Assembly (NCBI RefSeq): GCF_900129465.1
Contig: NZ_FSRA01000001.1
Span: 3,536,482-3,600,481, forward strand
Direction: 5' to 3'
Source: Chitinophaga niabensis
GTDB taxonomy: Bacteria; Bacteroidota; Bacteroidia; Chitinophagales; Chitinophagaceae
Length of the DNA: 64,000 bases
A model generated the notes under the pieces. It ran no database searches, was not told the DNA's origin, and saw only the letters and a program-made list of their open reading frames with translations. The stretch's first letter is position 1, and every line of letters begins with the position of its first letter. Both the position numbers and the translations under genes were made by a program. Below, one piece after another: positions 9,069 to 18,146 of this stretch.

Positions 9069-10537
9069 TATTTTATGTATTGTTTTCTCTTTCTGATATC
9101 TACATTCACTTCATTTTTCCCCTTCACTACATAACTCTGTAACATTTCGGTGAGCTGCTTCACCACATCCGGATGTGCTGCCGCCACATTGTTCTTTTCA
9201 GCAGCATCTGTTACCATATCATAGAGCTGTATTTCCGGCCAACCCTGTTCAAAGGCAGCTACATTACGTGGTGCGGCCCAACCTCCGGAACCAGGGCACA
9301 GTGCCAGTTTCCATTTATCATTCTGAATACAGAAATTACCGTCAATGGAGTGGCTTATAACAGCAGGGCGTTCATTCTTCAACATGCTATAACTGTCTTC
9401 TCCCATGTTCTCCTGTAAAGGTACATCAATAATATCTGCACAGGTAGCCATGAAGTCTGTAAGGGATACCACTTTATCAGTGACGGTACCGGCTTTGATC
9501 TTTGCAGGCCACCTGGCTACTAATGGAACATGATGGCCGCCTTCCCAGATATCAGCTTTGTACCCTCTGAAGTTTACGCTGGGGTAATGGCCGAGGGCTT
9601 CTACGTCAAAAGTTTTCAATACATAGGGTGCGAAACCATTGTCGCTGGTGAAAATTACGAGGGTGTTCTCTGCAATGCCCAGTGAGTCTAATGTATGCAA
9701 TACCTGTCCTACCGACCAGTCTGTTTCCATTACAAAATCCCCGTACTGTGTGAGATTACTTTTCCCTTCAAATCGTTTGCCGGGAACAATGGGGGTGTGT
9801 GGAGAAGGTAATGCCAGATACAGGAAGAAAGGGCCTTTCTGTTTAGACTGGGTAATGATCCTTTCGCAGGCTTTATTGGTGAGCGCAGGCAATACATCTA
9901 CTGCTTCAAAATCCTTTTCTGCCAAACCTGCACGTACCCATGTTTTGCTGACAGTGGGGATCCCTACGGTATGATCATTTTCAATGTAGATATAAGGCGG
10001 CATGTCCAGCGAAGCACTGATGCCATAGTAATAATCGAATCCGCGGGTGGTTGGGCCATTCTCTATCTTTCCTGCAAAGTCCACCCGTTTTTCCATTTCT
10101 TTTACCGTGTCTGTACCTGGTTTCAGTGCCCAGTCCATTCCAAGGTGCCATTTGCCTACGCAATCGGTCTTGTATCCATTTTGTTTCAGGAAGGCAGCTA
10201 CGGTTTTATGTTCAGGTGTAATGAGCGGTTTGCTGTAACCATTGAGTACACCGCTTTGCAATGTAGAACGCCAGGGGTACCGGCCGGTTAGGATACTATA
10301 GCGGGAAGGAGTACAAACAGCAGAACTGCTGTGCGCGTTGGTGAACACTACCCCACTGCCGGCGATGCGATCTATGTTTGGCGTGGCGATCTTGCCGGCG
10401 GGGTTTAATGCTTTTACATCTCCGTATCCCATATCATCAGCCAGGATGAAGATGATGTTGGGCCTGCTATTGTTTTGTGCCATCACTGCACTGCCGGTAA
10501 TGCAGTACATCAATAGCAATAACATGCTAGTTTTCAT
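9068..10537 (-). CDS. Secreted S1-family sulfatase (second)
   Basis: Arylsulfatase-like enzyme of about 489 residues from the ATG at 10537, which gives a clean signal peptide (MKTSMLLLLM...AVMAQ). The open frame continues upstream to 10885 but that part lacks family similarity and lies under the divergent DinB-like gene. Metal ligands ADD are at residues 33-35 and the formylglycine motif CTPSR has Cys75; FTSDNGF supplies further ligands. Unlike the first sulfatase it is not in a susCD operon; its partner is the DUF1801 gene. Substrate not deducible. Confidence 0.9.
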   Translation of the reverse strand: MKTSMLLLLMYCITGSAVMAQNNSRPNIIFILADDMGYGDVKALNPAGKIATPNIDRIAGSGVVFTNAHSSSAVCTPSRYSILTGRYPWRSTLQSGVLNGYSKPLITPEHKTVAAFLKQNGYKTDCVGKWHLGMDWALKPGTDTVKEMEKRVDFAGKIENGPTTRGFDYYYGISASLDMPPYIYIENDHTVGIPTVSKTWVRAGLAEKDFEAVDVLPALTNKACERIITQSKQKGPFFLYLALPSPHTPIVPGKRFEGKSNLTQYGDFVMETDWSVGQVLHTLDSLGIAENTLVIFTSDNGFAPYVLKTFDVEALGHYPSVNFRGYKADIWEGGHHVPLVARWPAKIKAGTVTDKVVSLTDFMATCADIIDVPLQENMGEDSYSMLKNERPAVISHSIDGNFCIQNDKWKLALCPGSGGWAAPRNVAAFEQGWPEIQLYDMVTDAAEKNNVAAAHPDVVKQLTEMLQSYVVKGKNEVNVDIRKRKQYIK

Positions 10538-10584
10538 TCGTGGATTTTTTGCTCCCCTAAGATAAGACATCCGGCTGGTTGCTG

Positions 10585-10592
10585 TACATTTG
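10585..10592 (+). promoter_or_regulatory. Candidate -7 box for the DinB-like gene
   Basis: TACATTTG matches the Bacteroidota -7 consensus TAnnTTTG exactly and lies 21 bases before the ATG at 10614. No convincing -33 TTTG is seen, so this is a candidate only. Confidence 0.4.
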
Positions 10593-10613
10593 GTATGATA
10601 AAAACCTAATGCC

Positions 10614-11123
10614 ATGCAAAAAACAGAATGGTTCAAAAGAAAATTCCCCCTGATTGAAGACAATGGAATTTTGCCTTCTATTATTGAACGATTGAGAGGA
10701 ACACCTGCAAGGATCGAGGAAATCACCAGGGAACTCAGCCCCGCTCTATTGACCTTAAAACAGGAAGATAAATGGAGTATCAAGGAACAGATAGGGCATC
10801 TCTCCGACGTTGAGCCTTTATGGATCGGCAGGCTGGACGATCTCACCAAGGGGTTGGCAGAACTAAGGGTGGCAGACCTCACCAATCAAAGAACACATAC
10901 CGCTAATCACAATGCAGCGGACATAAAAACATTACAACAGGGGTTCAGGGAACAAAGGCAGGAGTTTGTAAACAAGCTAAGCCGTTTGAAGGATGAACAA
11001 TTGTATAATACGGCTTTACATCCCCGTTTAAAAACACCTATGCGCATCATTGATCTCGCCTATTTTGTAGCGGAGCATGATGACCATCATTTGGCAAGTG
11101 TTCGGGAGATTATAACAAAATAA
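10614..11123 (+). CDS. DinB/YfiT-like metal-binding protein
   Basis: A 169-residue four-helix protein of the DinB superfamily. The likely metal histidines are in KEQIGHLSDVE (around residue 62) and in the C-terminal AEHDDHHLASV, the spacing normally seen in YfiT/DinB_2 proteins. Such proteins are often thiol-dependent S-transferases or damage-inducible proteins, but the substrate is unknown. It is monocistronic, divergent from the sulfatase gene and closed by a strong terminator. Confidence 0.82.
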   Translation: MQKTEWFKRKFPLIEDNGILPSIIERLRGTPARIEEITRELSPALLTLKQEDKWSIKEQIGHLSDVEPLWIGRLDDLTKGLAELRVADLTNQRTHTANHNAADIKTLQQGFREQRQEFVNKLSRLKDEQLYNTALHPRLKTPMRIIDLAYFVAEHDDHHLASVREIITK

Positions 11124-11125
11124 AA

Positions 11126-11156
11126 AGGGCGGCTATAACCTAGCCGCCCTTTTTTT
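11126..11156. terminator. Bidirectional intrinsic terminator
   Basis: 10-bp GC-rich perfect stem (11126-11135 with 11141-11150), 5-base loop, then six T on the + strand; on the - strand the same hairpin is followed by TTTTATTTT. It separates the convergent DinB-like and secreted surface-protein genes. Confidence 0.88.
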
Positions 11157-12941
11157 CTATTGTAAGAAGAACCGCACTGAATATCCACTGAAATTCCCCC
11201 ATGCACTGCTGCAATTTACAGCTACCCGATACTGGATGGTCCATCCTGTACCGGAAAGCGGGCTGTAGTTAGGGCTTGCATATGGATAGGAAGAATAGAT
11301 AGTAGTGGTTGGCAGGTAAATACCTGCCGAAATATTGACTATCGAATATTCTATTTTGTATTGCAAGGCTCCGGCAATAGCAGGCCAGCTCAGGTTAGTA
11401 TACGTACAACCACTGGACCCATTACATCCCGGCGACTGGCTTAAAGTAGATCCTATCGGCCCATTAGCGCAGGATGCCGGCGGTGGCTGTAATAGATCGG
11501 ACCATGCAGAGTACGGGCCCCATGTTCCACAGCTGGTTTCTACTGCAAGGCGGTATTTATAAGTTCTCCCTGCTGAGAAATAATAGTAGAAATAACCAGG
11601 ATTGGGAACGGGATAGGTATTCAGCAGAGAATTGTTTGTTACATCAAACCATTCCATATGGTAAGATGTTGCACCCGGTACCGGGGTAAAATTAAGCGTA
11701 TATCCATAGTAGGAAGTTCCAACCCAGGACAATGTGCCTGTAAGGTTTGTAGCAACCCCGGAATTGCTCATGCAAACTGAAAGGTTTTTGGTAATGGTCT
11801 GCGATTGGCCACAGGCTGTTACGGTAGCGGAAAGTGTGAGGTTTCCGTTTGCCACTGCGGTAAGCGTTGTCTGATCACAATTCGTGCAGCTCAGACTTGC
11901 CAGCCCTGCCGGAGTAACAGACCAGGCAACTGAGGCATTACAGGGCAATCCTGCTATATTATAATTCTCCGCACTTCCAATCACAGCATTCCCGTTGATA
12001 CTTAAGGATGGCAATGTATAATTAACAGCCATAGTGTTGGTTGAATAATTAGTGCCATTGACAGTGACGATTGCCTTTACACTTTGCTGGGTAGCGCCGC
12101 ATACAGGGGTCAGTGAAATGGTATTACCGGGTGTGCTGATATTCTGTGGAGCCGGAGTTCCGTTATAAAGCCATCCGTTACTGGCGGAACCCAGGTCCCA
12201 GTTATATGCACTGATGCCTGTTGAGTTATTTACATTGGTGATAGTGAATTGTTGTGCGGAAGCTGATCCGCAGGTGATGTTCACGGAAGCAGGTAAGGTA
12301 AAGACGGGGTTAGTAGGCGCAGGAGGAAACTCTGTTATCACGATCGCTCTGACCTGGATGGCGTTGGTGCCACTGGCAGAAGGGCTCTCCGCAGGATAAC
12401 CGGCTACCGATAAGGATTCATAATCTATTGCCAGTGGCTGCGGGGTATTAATGATCGGGTTTTGCGGCCATGCAAAACCGGAGCCGGAAACAGCATACCC
12501 TGTATAATTAAGAGAAACAGCGCCCGGACCGGGCGCACAATTGGTAGCGGTATTATGTGCAAGGGCTGTTGGATTCAGCCGCAGGGCCAGTACGGGATAG
12601 TAATCGTTGGAAGTGGCAATGGTGCCTTTATAATAGGCATTGATCTGGTACTTGTAATTCTTTTTAAAAGGAAATTTGATCTGGTATTCTGTTCCCACCT
12701 GACTCGACTGGGAATTCCTTTTACAGGGAAGATTTACATAATAATCCGGGTTGCCGGTAAATTTTGGGAAACCAATGGTGGATTGATGTACAAAATTATC
12801 CACCGTAACATTGGAAGCGAAAACGTTGCAGTTATTGTTCAGCGTTTCGTAAGAAAAATCGATCGTATAAGTAGTTTGGGCCTGCGTATACGGAATACTT
12901 CCAAGCAGAACGACGGCAACAAAAAATAGAATTTTTTTCAT
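11157..12941 (-). CDS. Secreted multidomain surface protein with Ig/fibronectin-like repeats
   Basis: 594-residue exported protein (signal peptide ending ...PYTQAQ). The middle (about residues 210-400) looks like two PKD/Ig-like beta-sandwich units, rich in Thr, Ser, Asn, with CGSASAQQF and CGATQQSV pairs; the C-terminal third has two fibronectin-type III-like units (YTLNFTPVPGATSYHMEW and NLSWPAIAGALQYKIEY). Such proteins in Chitinophagaceae are commonly extracellular adhesins or gliding-associated cargo. No clear type IX secretion C-terminal domain is evident at the end (SVRFFLQ). Single gene between two terminators. No enzymatic motif seen; function unknown. Confidence 0.7.
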   Translation of the reverse strand: MKKILFFVAVVLLGSIPYTQAQTTYTIDFSYETLNNNCNVFASNVTVDNFVHQSTIGFPKFTGNPDYYVNLPCKRNSQSSQVGTEYQIKFPFKKNYKYQINAYYKGTIATSNDYYPVLALRLNPTALAHNTATNCAPGPGAVSLNYTGYAVSGSGFAWPQNPIINTPQPLAIDYESLSVAGYPAESPSASGTNAIQVRAIVITEFPPAPTNPVFTLPASVNITCGSASAQQFTITNVNNSTGISAYNWDLGSASNGWLYNGTPAPQNISTPGNTISLTPVCGATQQSVKAIVTVNGTNYSTNTMAVNYTLPSLSINGNAVIGSAENYNIAGLPCNASVAWSVTPAGLASLSCTNCDQTTLTAVANGNLTLSATVTACGQSQTITKNLSVCMSNSGVATNLTGTLSWVGTSYYGYTLNFTPVPGATSYHMEWFDVTNNSLLNTYPVPNPGYFYYYFSAGRTYKYRLAVETSCGTWGPYSAWSDLLQPPPASCANGPIGSTLSQSPGCNGSSGCTYTNLSWPAIAGALQYKIEYSIVNISAGIYLPTTTIYSSYPYASPNYSPLSGTGWTIQYRVAVNCSSAWGNFSGYSVRFFLQ

Positions 12942-13053
12942 AGCATAATATTTATGGTGAAGGGAAACGGGTTACGAACTAAAAGGGCGGATCACAAACT
13001 TTTAAAACCGGGCTTTCATGTCTTAAGCTGATACAAGTTAACTTTTTTTCCAG

Positions 13054-13082
13054 AAAAAAAGGCGGCTAAATTAGCCGCCTTT
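13054..13082 (-). terminator. Intrinsic terminator of the sigma-FecR-susCD locus
   Basis: Perfect 10-bp stem (13058-13067 with 13073-13082) with a 5-base loop, followed on the - strand by seven T. It lies just after the stop of the susD gene. Its GGCGGCTA arms match those of the terminator at 11126-11150. Confidence 0.85.
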
Positions 13083-13089
13083 TCAGGGT

Positions 13090-14760
13090 TTAATATCCAT
13101 CGTTCTGCTTCAGGTTATTGTTCCCTGATATGGCCTGCGTTGGCACCGGGAACCTGTTATAATGTGCATCAGACGGAGTATGGTCCCACCAGGAATCTGA
13201 GGTGAATTTCTTCCAGCGGATCAGGTCTGTTCTGCGGCGGCCTTCAGCCAGGAACTCAGTTCCCCACTCAGCCAGCATACGATAATCGTCCAGGTTGGCT
13301 GCTGTAACAGGATCGGGATCTACACCGCCTGTAAAATTCCTTTTCCTTACGGCGTTGATCAAGGTAGCAGCACCTCCTTTATCTCCTTCGCGCATCAGGC
13401 ATTCTGCCAGCATGTATTGAACTTCCGTGAGGCGGATAGCAGGATTATCTGGTCCCCAGCGGAGGGTTTTATCTGTGTTATTTGGGATAGGCACTTTTAC
13501 AATGCGCACACCAGTATTCTCTTCTCCTTCAGACATTTTCGAAGGCAGGTCTGCAATGCTCGCATAACGTTTACCAGGCCCAACTTCTGAAAAACGGCCT
13601 ACCTGGTCTACAAATACCATGGGCAGGTTCTTATATTCTTCTCCTCCAACGATCACTTCGCCGGCAGGCGTGAGGTGAGGGCCGTAAATGAACATGCCTT
13701 CATATTTTCCGCCGCCTAAATATTTGTAAGGTTTCTTGCGAAGGTCTGCATTATTGAACTTCTCAAACGGAGAACCCAGTTTGTATTGTGCGGAATACGG
13801 TGTACCGGTTGGTGTGAGGGAAGGTTGAAGATGCGCACCATTATTAAGACCTCCGTCTATATCAAAATATTTGGCGGTATTGTAATGATAGAAAACACTG
13901 AAGAACCAGTCGTATTGCAACTTATTGAATTCAGAGGGAATAGACCAGATGATCTCTGGTGATTTATCGTTTGTAAAAGTATGCATGCCAAACCAGGTGG
14001 GATCTAAACTGTATTCGCCATACTGTTTGGCGAGTATATCCTGGCAGAGCTTCTTTGCTTCTGCAAACATGGGCTTATTGATGTAAGCTTCTGCATTGAA
14101 GTACAGCCTGGCAAGCAAAGTAGCGGCGGCAGCTTGTCTTAATGCCCCTTCTTCTTTATCTCCTGCTTTCTTCTTTGGTAGTTTCTGTATGGCTTCTTTC
14201 AGCAGTGTTTCAATATGTGTGAACGTTTCCAGGTCTGTTTTACGTGGAAGGGATTCACCTTCCAGCGAGGTGAAGACAGGCAATCCGCCGAAATAGTCCA
14301 GGCCTCTCAGGTAGAAAAATGCGATCAGTGTATTCAGCTGGTTTACATGATCGTCTTTATCAGCTTGTGTGAGTGCGAATTTTGTGTAATCCAGTTTCTC
14401 CAGATCGCTTTTGGCATCGAGGGCTAATGCAATACCCATCAGCGTTCCACGCCATGTTCCCCAAACCCATCCATCGTCTGGTGTCCAGCGGTGATAATGG
14501 TATCGTTCATTTTCGCCTCCGTTATACCAGTGGCGGCCTTTGGTGGTGATAGCAAACTGGTCTGCCGTATACTCCTGGAGGTTCCATCTGTCTTCTCCCA
14601 AATACCATCGTGCATGGGTAAAGGGACGATAGAGTGCTGCTTTAATGTCTTTTGCGCTTTTAAAGAATGTTTCCGGTGTTACCCTGTCGTAAAAATTCTG
14701 GTCGAGGTTTGTACATGCTCCAAGGAGGAGTATCGTCAACAATAATATTATCTTTTTCAT
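13090..14760 (-). CDS. SusD/RagB-family outer-membrane lipoprotein (second locus)
   Basis: 556-residue surface lipoprotein partnering the SusC transducer upstream. Lipobox LLLGAC with Cys16; RagB/SusD C-terminal signature with EVQYMLAECLMREGDKGGAATLINAVRKR split over the helix pair and a final FPVPTQAISGN. The N-terminal region is rich in Trp/Tyr (WYNGGENERYHYH), typical of carbohydrate-facing surfaces. Spaced 35 bases from susC and ending in a strong terminator, it closes the sigma-fecR-susC-susD unit. Confidence 0.95.
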   Translation of the reverse strand: MKKIILLLTILLLGACTNLDQNFYDRVTPETFFKSAKDIKAALYRPFTHARWYLGEDRWNLQEYTADQFAITTKGRHWYNGGENERYHYHRWTPDDGWVWGTWRGTLMGIALALDAKSDLEKLDYTKFALTQADKDDHVNQLNTLIAFFYLRGLDYFGGLPVFTSLEGESLPRKTDLETFTHIETLLKEAIQKLPKKKAGDKEEGALRQAAAATLLARLYFNAEAYINKPMFAEAKKLCQDILAKQYGEYSLDPTWFGMHTFTNDKSPEIIWSIPSEFNKLQYDWFFSVFYHYNTAKYFDIDGGLNNGAHLQPSLTPTGTPYSAQYKLGSPFEKFNNADLRKKPYKYLGGGKYEGMFIYGPHLTPAGEVIVGGEEYKNLPMVFVDQVGRFSEVGPGKRYASIADLPSKMSEGEENTGVRIVKVPIPNNTDKTLRWGPDNPAIRLTEVQYMLAECLMREGDKGGAATLINAVRKRNFTGGVDPDPVTAANLDDYRMLAEWGTEFLAEGRRRTDLIRWKKFTSDSWWDHTPSDAHYNRFPVPTQAISGNNNLKQNDGY

Positions 14761-14795
14761 ACGAATTACTTGTGGAATGAATAATGTGACTGCGA

Positions 14796-17700
14796 TCAGA
14801 AACTTGCCTGCAGGCCGAACATGAACGTGCGTGTTTTAGGATATACGTTCCGTTCTTCAAAACCAGGCTCCAGCCCGTTGATGTTCACCTCCGGATCCAG
14901 GCCACTGTAATTGGTGAGTACAAAGAGGTCGCGTGCGGTTACATATAAGCGCAGGCCTTTAAAGGGTGCTACTGTTTGTGCGGGGAAAGTATATCCGATA
15001 TTGAACGCATCCAGTTTCAGGAAGGTGCCTTTTTCCAGCCAGTAATCGCTCAGTTCTTTTTCCCCTTTTATGTTTTTGTGTTTATCGAATGCATCGCGCA
15101 GCACATTCTGCCCGCTTACATTCGGAAGGCTGTAATACATATTGATCATGTTGAACACATCGTGGCCTATCCAGCTGCGCATATAGATCCCTGCATCGAA
15201 GTTCTTCCAGCTGAGGGTATGGTTCCAGGAGAGGATGATCTTGGGGATGGCATTGCCTACAAATACTTTGTCTTCATTCTTCTTGGCCTGTGCTTTTACA
15301 TCAAAGGGTTTACCTGTTTTATCATAGAGCATCCAGTTACCAGCATCAGTAAATCCGGCAAAACGCCAGATGAAGAAACGGCCGATATCTTCTCCGGGAT
15401 AAAGTCTTACGGCAGTTCCAGGGTTACCGGGAGCGGGAAAACTTTTACGGTCAGAGAAAGTTTGTCCACCGTTCAGTGTAGTGAGTGTACTGCGGTTGGC
15501 AGAAGCAATGATACCGGTGGTATAGTTCCAGTCAGTATTTTTGATGGCATTCCAGTTGAGTTCAAACTCAAATCCTTTGTTCTCCATATTACCTACGTTC
15601 ACACTGGTTTTATCGTGAATGGCAGGTGGCTGGGAAACGCTCACGTCGTAGATCATGTCATCCACGCGGCGTTTATAGAAGTCGATGCGGCCATTGATCC
15701 TGTCTCCCAACAAACCAAAATCGAGCCCTACGTTGTATTCTTTTTTAACCTCCCAGCGGATGTTCGGGTTCTGGTTATGCAGTACACCATAGGTGCGCAA
15801 CCATTCCCCATCAACCAACCACCAGGTATCGGCTCCATACATACGGGTAGCTACGTTTGCGCTGAAGCCTTCGTTACCGGTAGCACCATATCCTCCACGG
15901 AGTTTCAGGGTGCTTACCAGGTTGGAATTTTTCAGGAAATTCTCTTCTGAGATACGCCATGCAGCAGATATACCGGGGAAGCTGCCCCATTGGTTACCCT
16001 TGGCAAATTTGGATGATCCTTCACGGCGTAAAGAGGCGGTGAGGATATAACGGTCCCTGTAAGAATAGTTCACCCTTCCAAAGAAAGCGATCAGTTTTAC
16101 AGTGGGGTTCTTCCACGATCCTATGCCAGCACGTCCGTCTGCCAGCCAGGTACCGGTACCCATATCATTATCCTGGATACCATCAACGGGGAAGTTGGAG
16201 TTGTTGGCACTGAATCCCTGGCCATTAAAATCCTGGTAGGTATAACCACCCACTGCATTGATGTAATGATGGCCGATGTTCTTGTTATAATTAAGGGTAA
16301 GTTCCAGTGTGCGATCGTCCCAACGGGAGTACGACTGGCTGGCATTTCCGTCTATATTACCATTCCGGGAAATACGGTGTTGCGAAGAGCGGTAGAAGTT
16401 CTTATGTTCCGTGTCGTTCTTTAATGCGATCATTCCGGAAGCGTATAAGTTTTTGGTGATATTGAGCTTCAGGGTGGAACTGGCCAGCAGGTTCTTGTAT
16501 TGACCCAGGTCTTTGCGCAGTTTTACTTCTGCGATAGGATTGAAATAATCGAATCCGCCTACGGGGATGTTATAACCAGTTACGTCGTTGGAGTTATAAG
16601 GAGTTTCCGTAGGATTCATGGTTAATGCCATATTGAAAATGCCATTATCACTAAAGGTAGCATTGGCTTGTGTGTAGCTGATATTGGTACTGAGTTCTGC
16701 TACACCATTGAAAAACCGGAAATAGGTGTTCATGCGGCCGCTGTATTCTTTTCTTTTTGATTCGATGGCCATACCCGTTGCATTACGCGTCATGAAGGAA
16801 GCGTAGACCTGTGCATTTTCCGTTCCACCATTCACGTTGAATACGTAACGCTGGCTGAAGGGAGATTTGTTGGTCACTTCTTTGTACCAATCTGTTTTAT
16901 GCCCCAGGTCTGTACCCACTTTATTGGCTACAAATTCTTCTGCGGTAAGGGATTCCGGTCTTTTGCGGATGGATTCCAGGAATAATTCGCTGGTAAAACT
17001 GGCGCGGAGCATACCGGCCTTTGCTTTTTTGGTGGTGATCAGAATTACACCTCCGGAAGCCCTGGTACCATATATTGCGGCAGCAGAGGCATCGCGCAGA
17101 ACGCTGATAGATTCTATATCTTCTTTTACTACGGTATTAATATTACCTCCGGGGATACCATCTATTACAACCAGGGGGCCCTGGGCTGCATTGATGGAAT
17201 TCACGCCACGCAGTTGTAGGGATACGCCGGCATTAGGATCAGTTCCATTTGTAGAGATCACCGTAAGGCCGGGAACCTTTCCCTGGATAGCCATCAGCGG
17301 GGATACGGAGCCTGCGATCAGGTCTTCCTGGCCCAGTTTTGTTACTGCGCCGGTGAGGTCGCGTTTGTTCATGGTACCATAACCTACTACCACTACTTCG
17401 TTCAGCTCCGTATCCTTACTTTCCAGCAGGGTAACGTTAATGGAGGTCCGGCCGTTTATAGGGATAGCTTGCGGGGTATACCCGATAAAGCTGAATGTGA
17501 GTGTACCTTTTTCATCTATGCGGATAGTATATTCTCCCTGTTCATTTGATATCGTGCCTTTTCCGGGGCCGGATACAATACTAACACCGGGAAGAGGGAG
17601 ACCCGTGCGGTCTGTGATCTTTCCTTTTACGGTTATTTCTCCCAGCGGGGTTTCTTCTTTTTTGATGACCACCAGGTTTTCTCCCAGTTTATCAAAAACG

Positions 17701-18011
17701 AGCCCGGTTCCGTTGAGCATTTGCGAGAGCAGGTCTAAAACGGGGACGTTCCTGGCGTCCACCGTCACTTTCACACCTTCGTTCAATACGAGGTTGCTGA
17801 ACACGAAGCGGTAATCCGTTTTGCGTTCCACTTCCTTCAGTGCGCGGGTGAGTTGTGTGTTACGAAAATCCACACTGACCTTATTCTGCGAGTTTCCTTC
17901 ATATGCCGTCACCTGCAATGTGGTAAGCAGCAACAATGCCGTTGTCAGTTTCATAAGTAGAATCTTTTTAAACGCCCTCGGGGAGGGCAGTTTAATACAG
18001 GTGTTTTTCAT
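14796..18011 (-). CDS. SusC-like TonB-dependent transducer with STN domain
   Basis: 1071-residue outer-membrane transporter with the N-terminal signalling extension seen in FecA-type transducers: signal sequence to about residue 37, STN/secretin domain about 46-118, CarboxypepD-reg-like domain about 127-205, TonB-box-like EVVVVGYGT at 205-213, plug 216-335, then the barrel. The STN domain is expected to contact the periplasmic part of the FecR protein encoded just upstream, so substrate binding would release the ECF sigma factor. The C-terminus GLQASF is a normal terminal strand. Substrate unknown. Confidence 0.95.
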   Translation of the reverse strand: MKNTCIKLPSPRAFKKILLMKLTTALLLLTTLQVTAYEGNSQNKVSVDFRNTQLTRALKEVERKTDYRFVFSNLVLNEGVKVTVDARNVPVLDLLSQMLNGTGLVFDKLGENLVVIKKEETPLGEITVKGKITDRTGLPLPGVSIVSGPGKGTISNEQGEYTIRIDEKGTLTFSFIGYTPQAIPINGRTSINVTLLESKDTELNEVVVVGYGTMNKRDLTGAVTKLGQEDLIAGSVSPLMAIQGKVPGLTVISTNGTDPNAGVSLQLRGVNSINAAQGPLVVIDGIPGGNINTVVKEDIESISVLRDASAAAIYGTRASGGVILITTKKAKAGMLRASFTSELFLESIRKRPESLTAEEFVANKVGTDLGHKTDWYKEVTNKSPFSQRYVFNVNGGTENAQVYASFMTRNATGMAIESKRKEYSGRMNTYFRFFNGVAELSTNISYTQANATFSDNGIFNMALTMNPTETPYNSNDVTGYNIPVGGFDYFNPIAEVKLRKDLGQYKNLLASSTLKLNITKNLYASGMIALKNDTEHKNFYRSSQHRISRNGNIDGNASQSYSRWDDRTLELTLNYNKNIGHHYINAVGGYTYQDFNGQGFSANNSNFPVDGIQDNDMGTGTWLADGRAGIGSWKNPTVKLIAFFGRVNYSYRDRYILTASLRREGSSKFAKGNQWGSFPGISAAWRISEENFLKNSNLVSTLKLRGGYGATGNEGFSANVATRMYGADTWWLVDGEWLRTYGVLHNQNPNIRWEVKKEYNVGLDFGLLGDRINGRIDFYKRRVDDMIYDVSVSQPPAIHDKTSVNVGNMENKGFEFELNWNAIKNTDWNYTTGIIASANRSTLTTLNGGQTFSDRKSFPAPGNPGTAVRLYPGEDIGRFFIWRFAGFTDAGNWMLYDKTGKPFDVKAQAKKNEDKVFVGNAIPKIILSWNHTLSWKNFDAGIYMRSWIGHDVFNMINMYYSLPNVSGQNVLRDAFDKHKNIKGEKELSDYWLEKGTFLKLDAFNIGYTFPAQTVAPFKGLRLYVTARDLFVLTNYSGLDPEVNINGLEPGFEERNVYPKTRTFMFGLQASF

Positions 18012-18072
18012 ACCTTAGAGGAGGTTTAAATGTTAAAAATGCGGCGCAGCAATGCTGCCCTTGTTTTTAGCC

Positions 18073-18112
18073 AGGGGAGAACAGGTACCAGCTGTGCTCC
18101 CCTCCTTTTTTT
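18073..18112 (+). terminator. Orphan terminator-like hairpin in the fecR-susC leader, + strand
   Basis: Stem 18073-18079/18097-18103 extended by 18081-18084/18092-18095, then seven T on the + strand (18106-18112). No + strand gene is present here; the neighbouring genes are all on the - strand. It may end an antisense RNA or may shape the susC leader transcript. Confidence 0.4.
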
Positions 18113-18146
18113 AAATGGGAATTGTGATTGCTATATGTAAAAAACG

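Noticed and set aside
9068..10537. Second sulfatase as part of the first SusCD-sulfatase locus
   Set aside because: It is on the opposite strand, 4 kb away, and separated by unrelated genes and a terminator.
10538..10885. Upstream extension of the second sulfatase by 116 residues
   Set aside because: The added sequence has no similarity to sulfatases, would hide the signal peptide starting at 10537, and lies opposite the convincing DinB-like gene.
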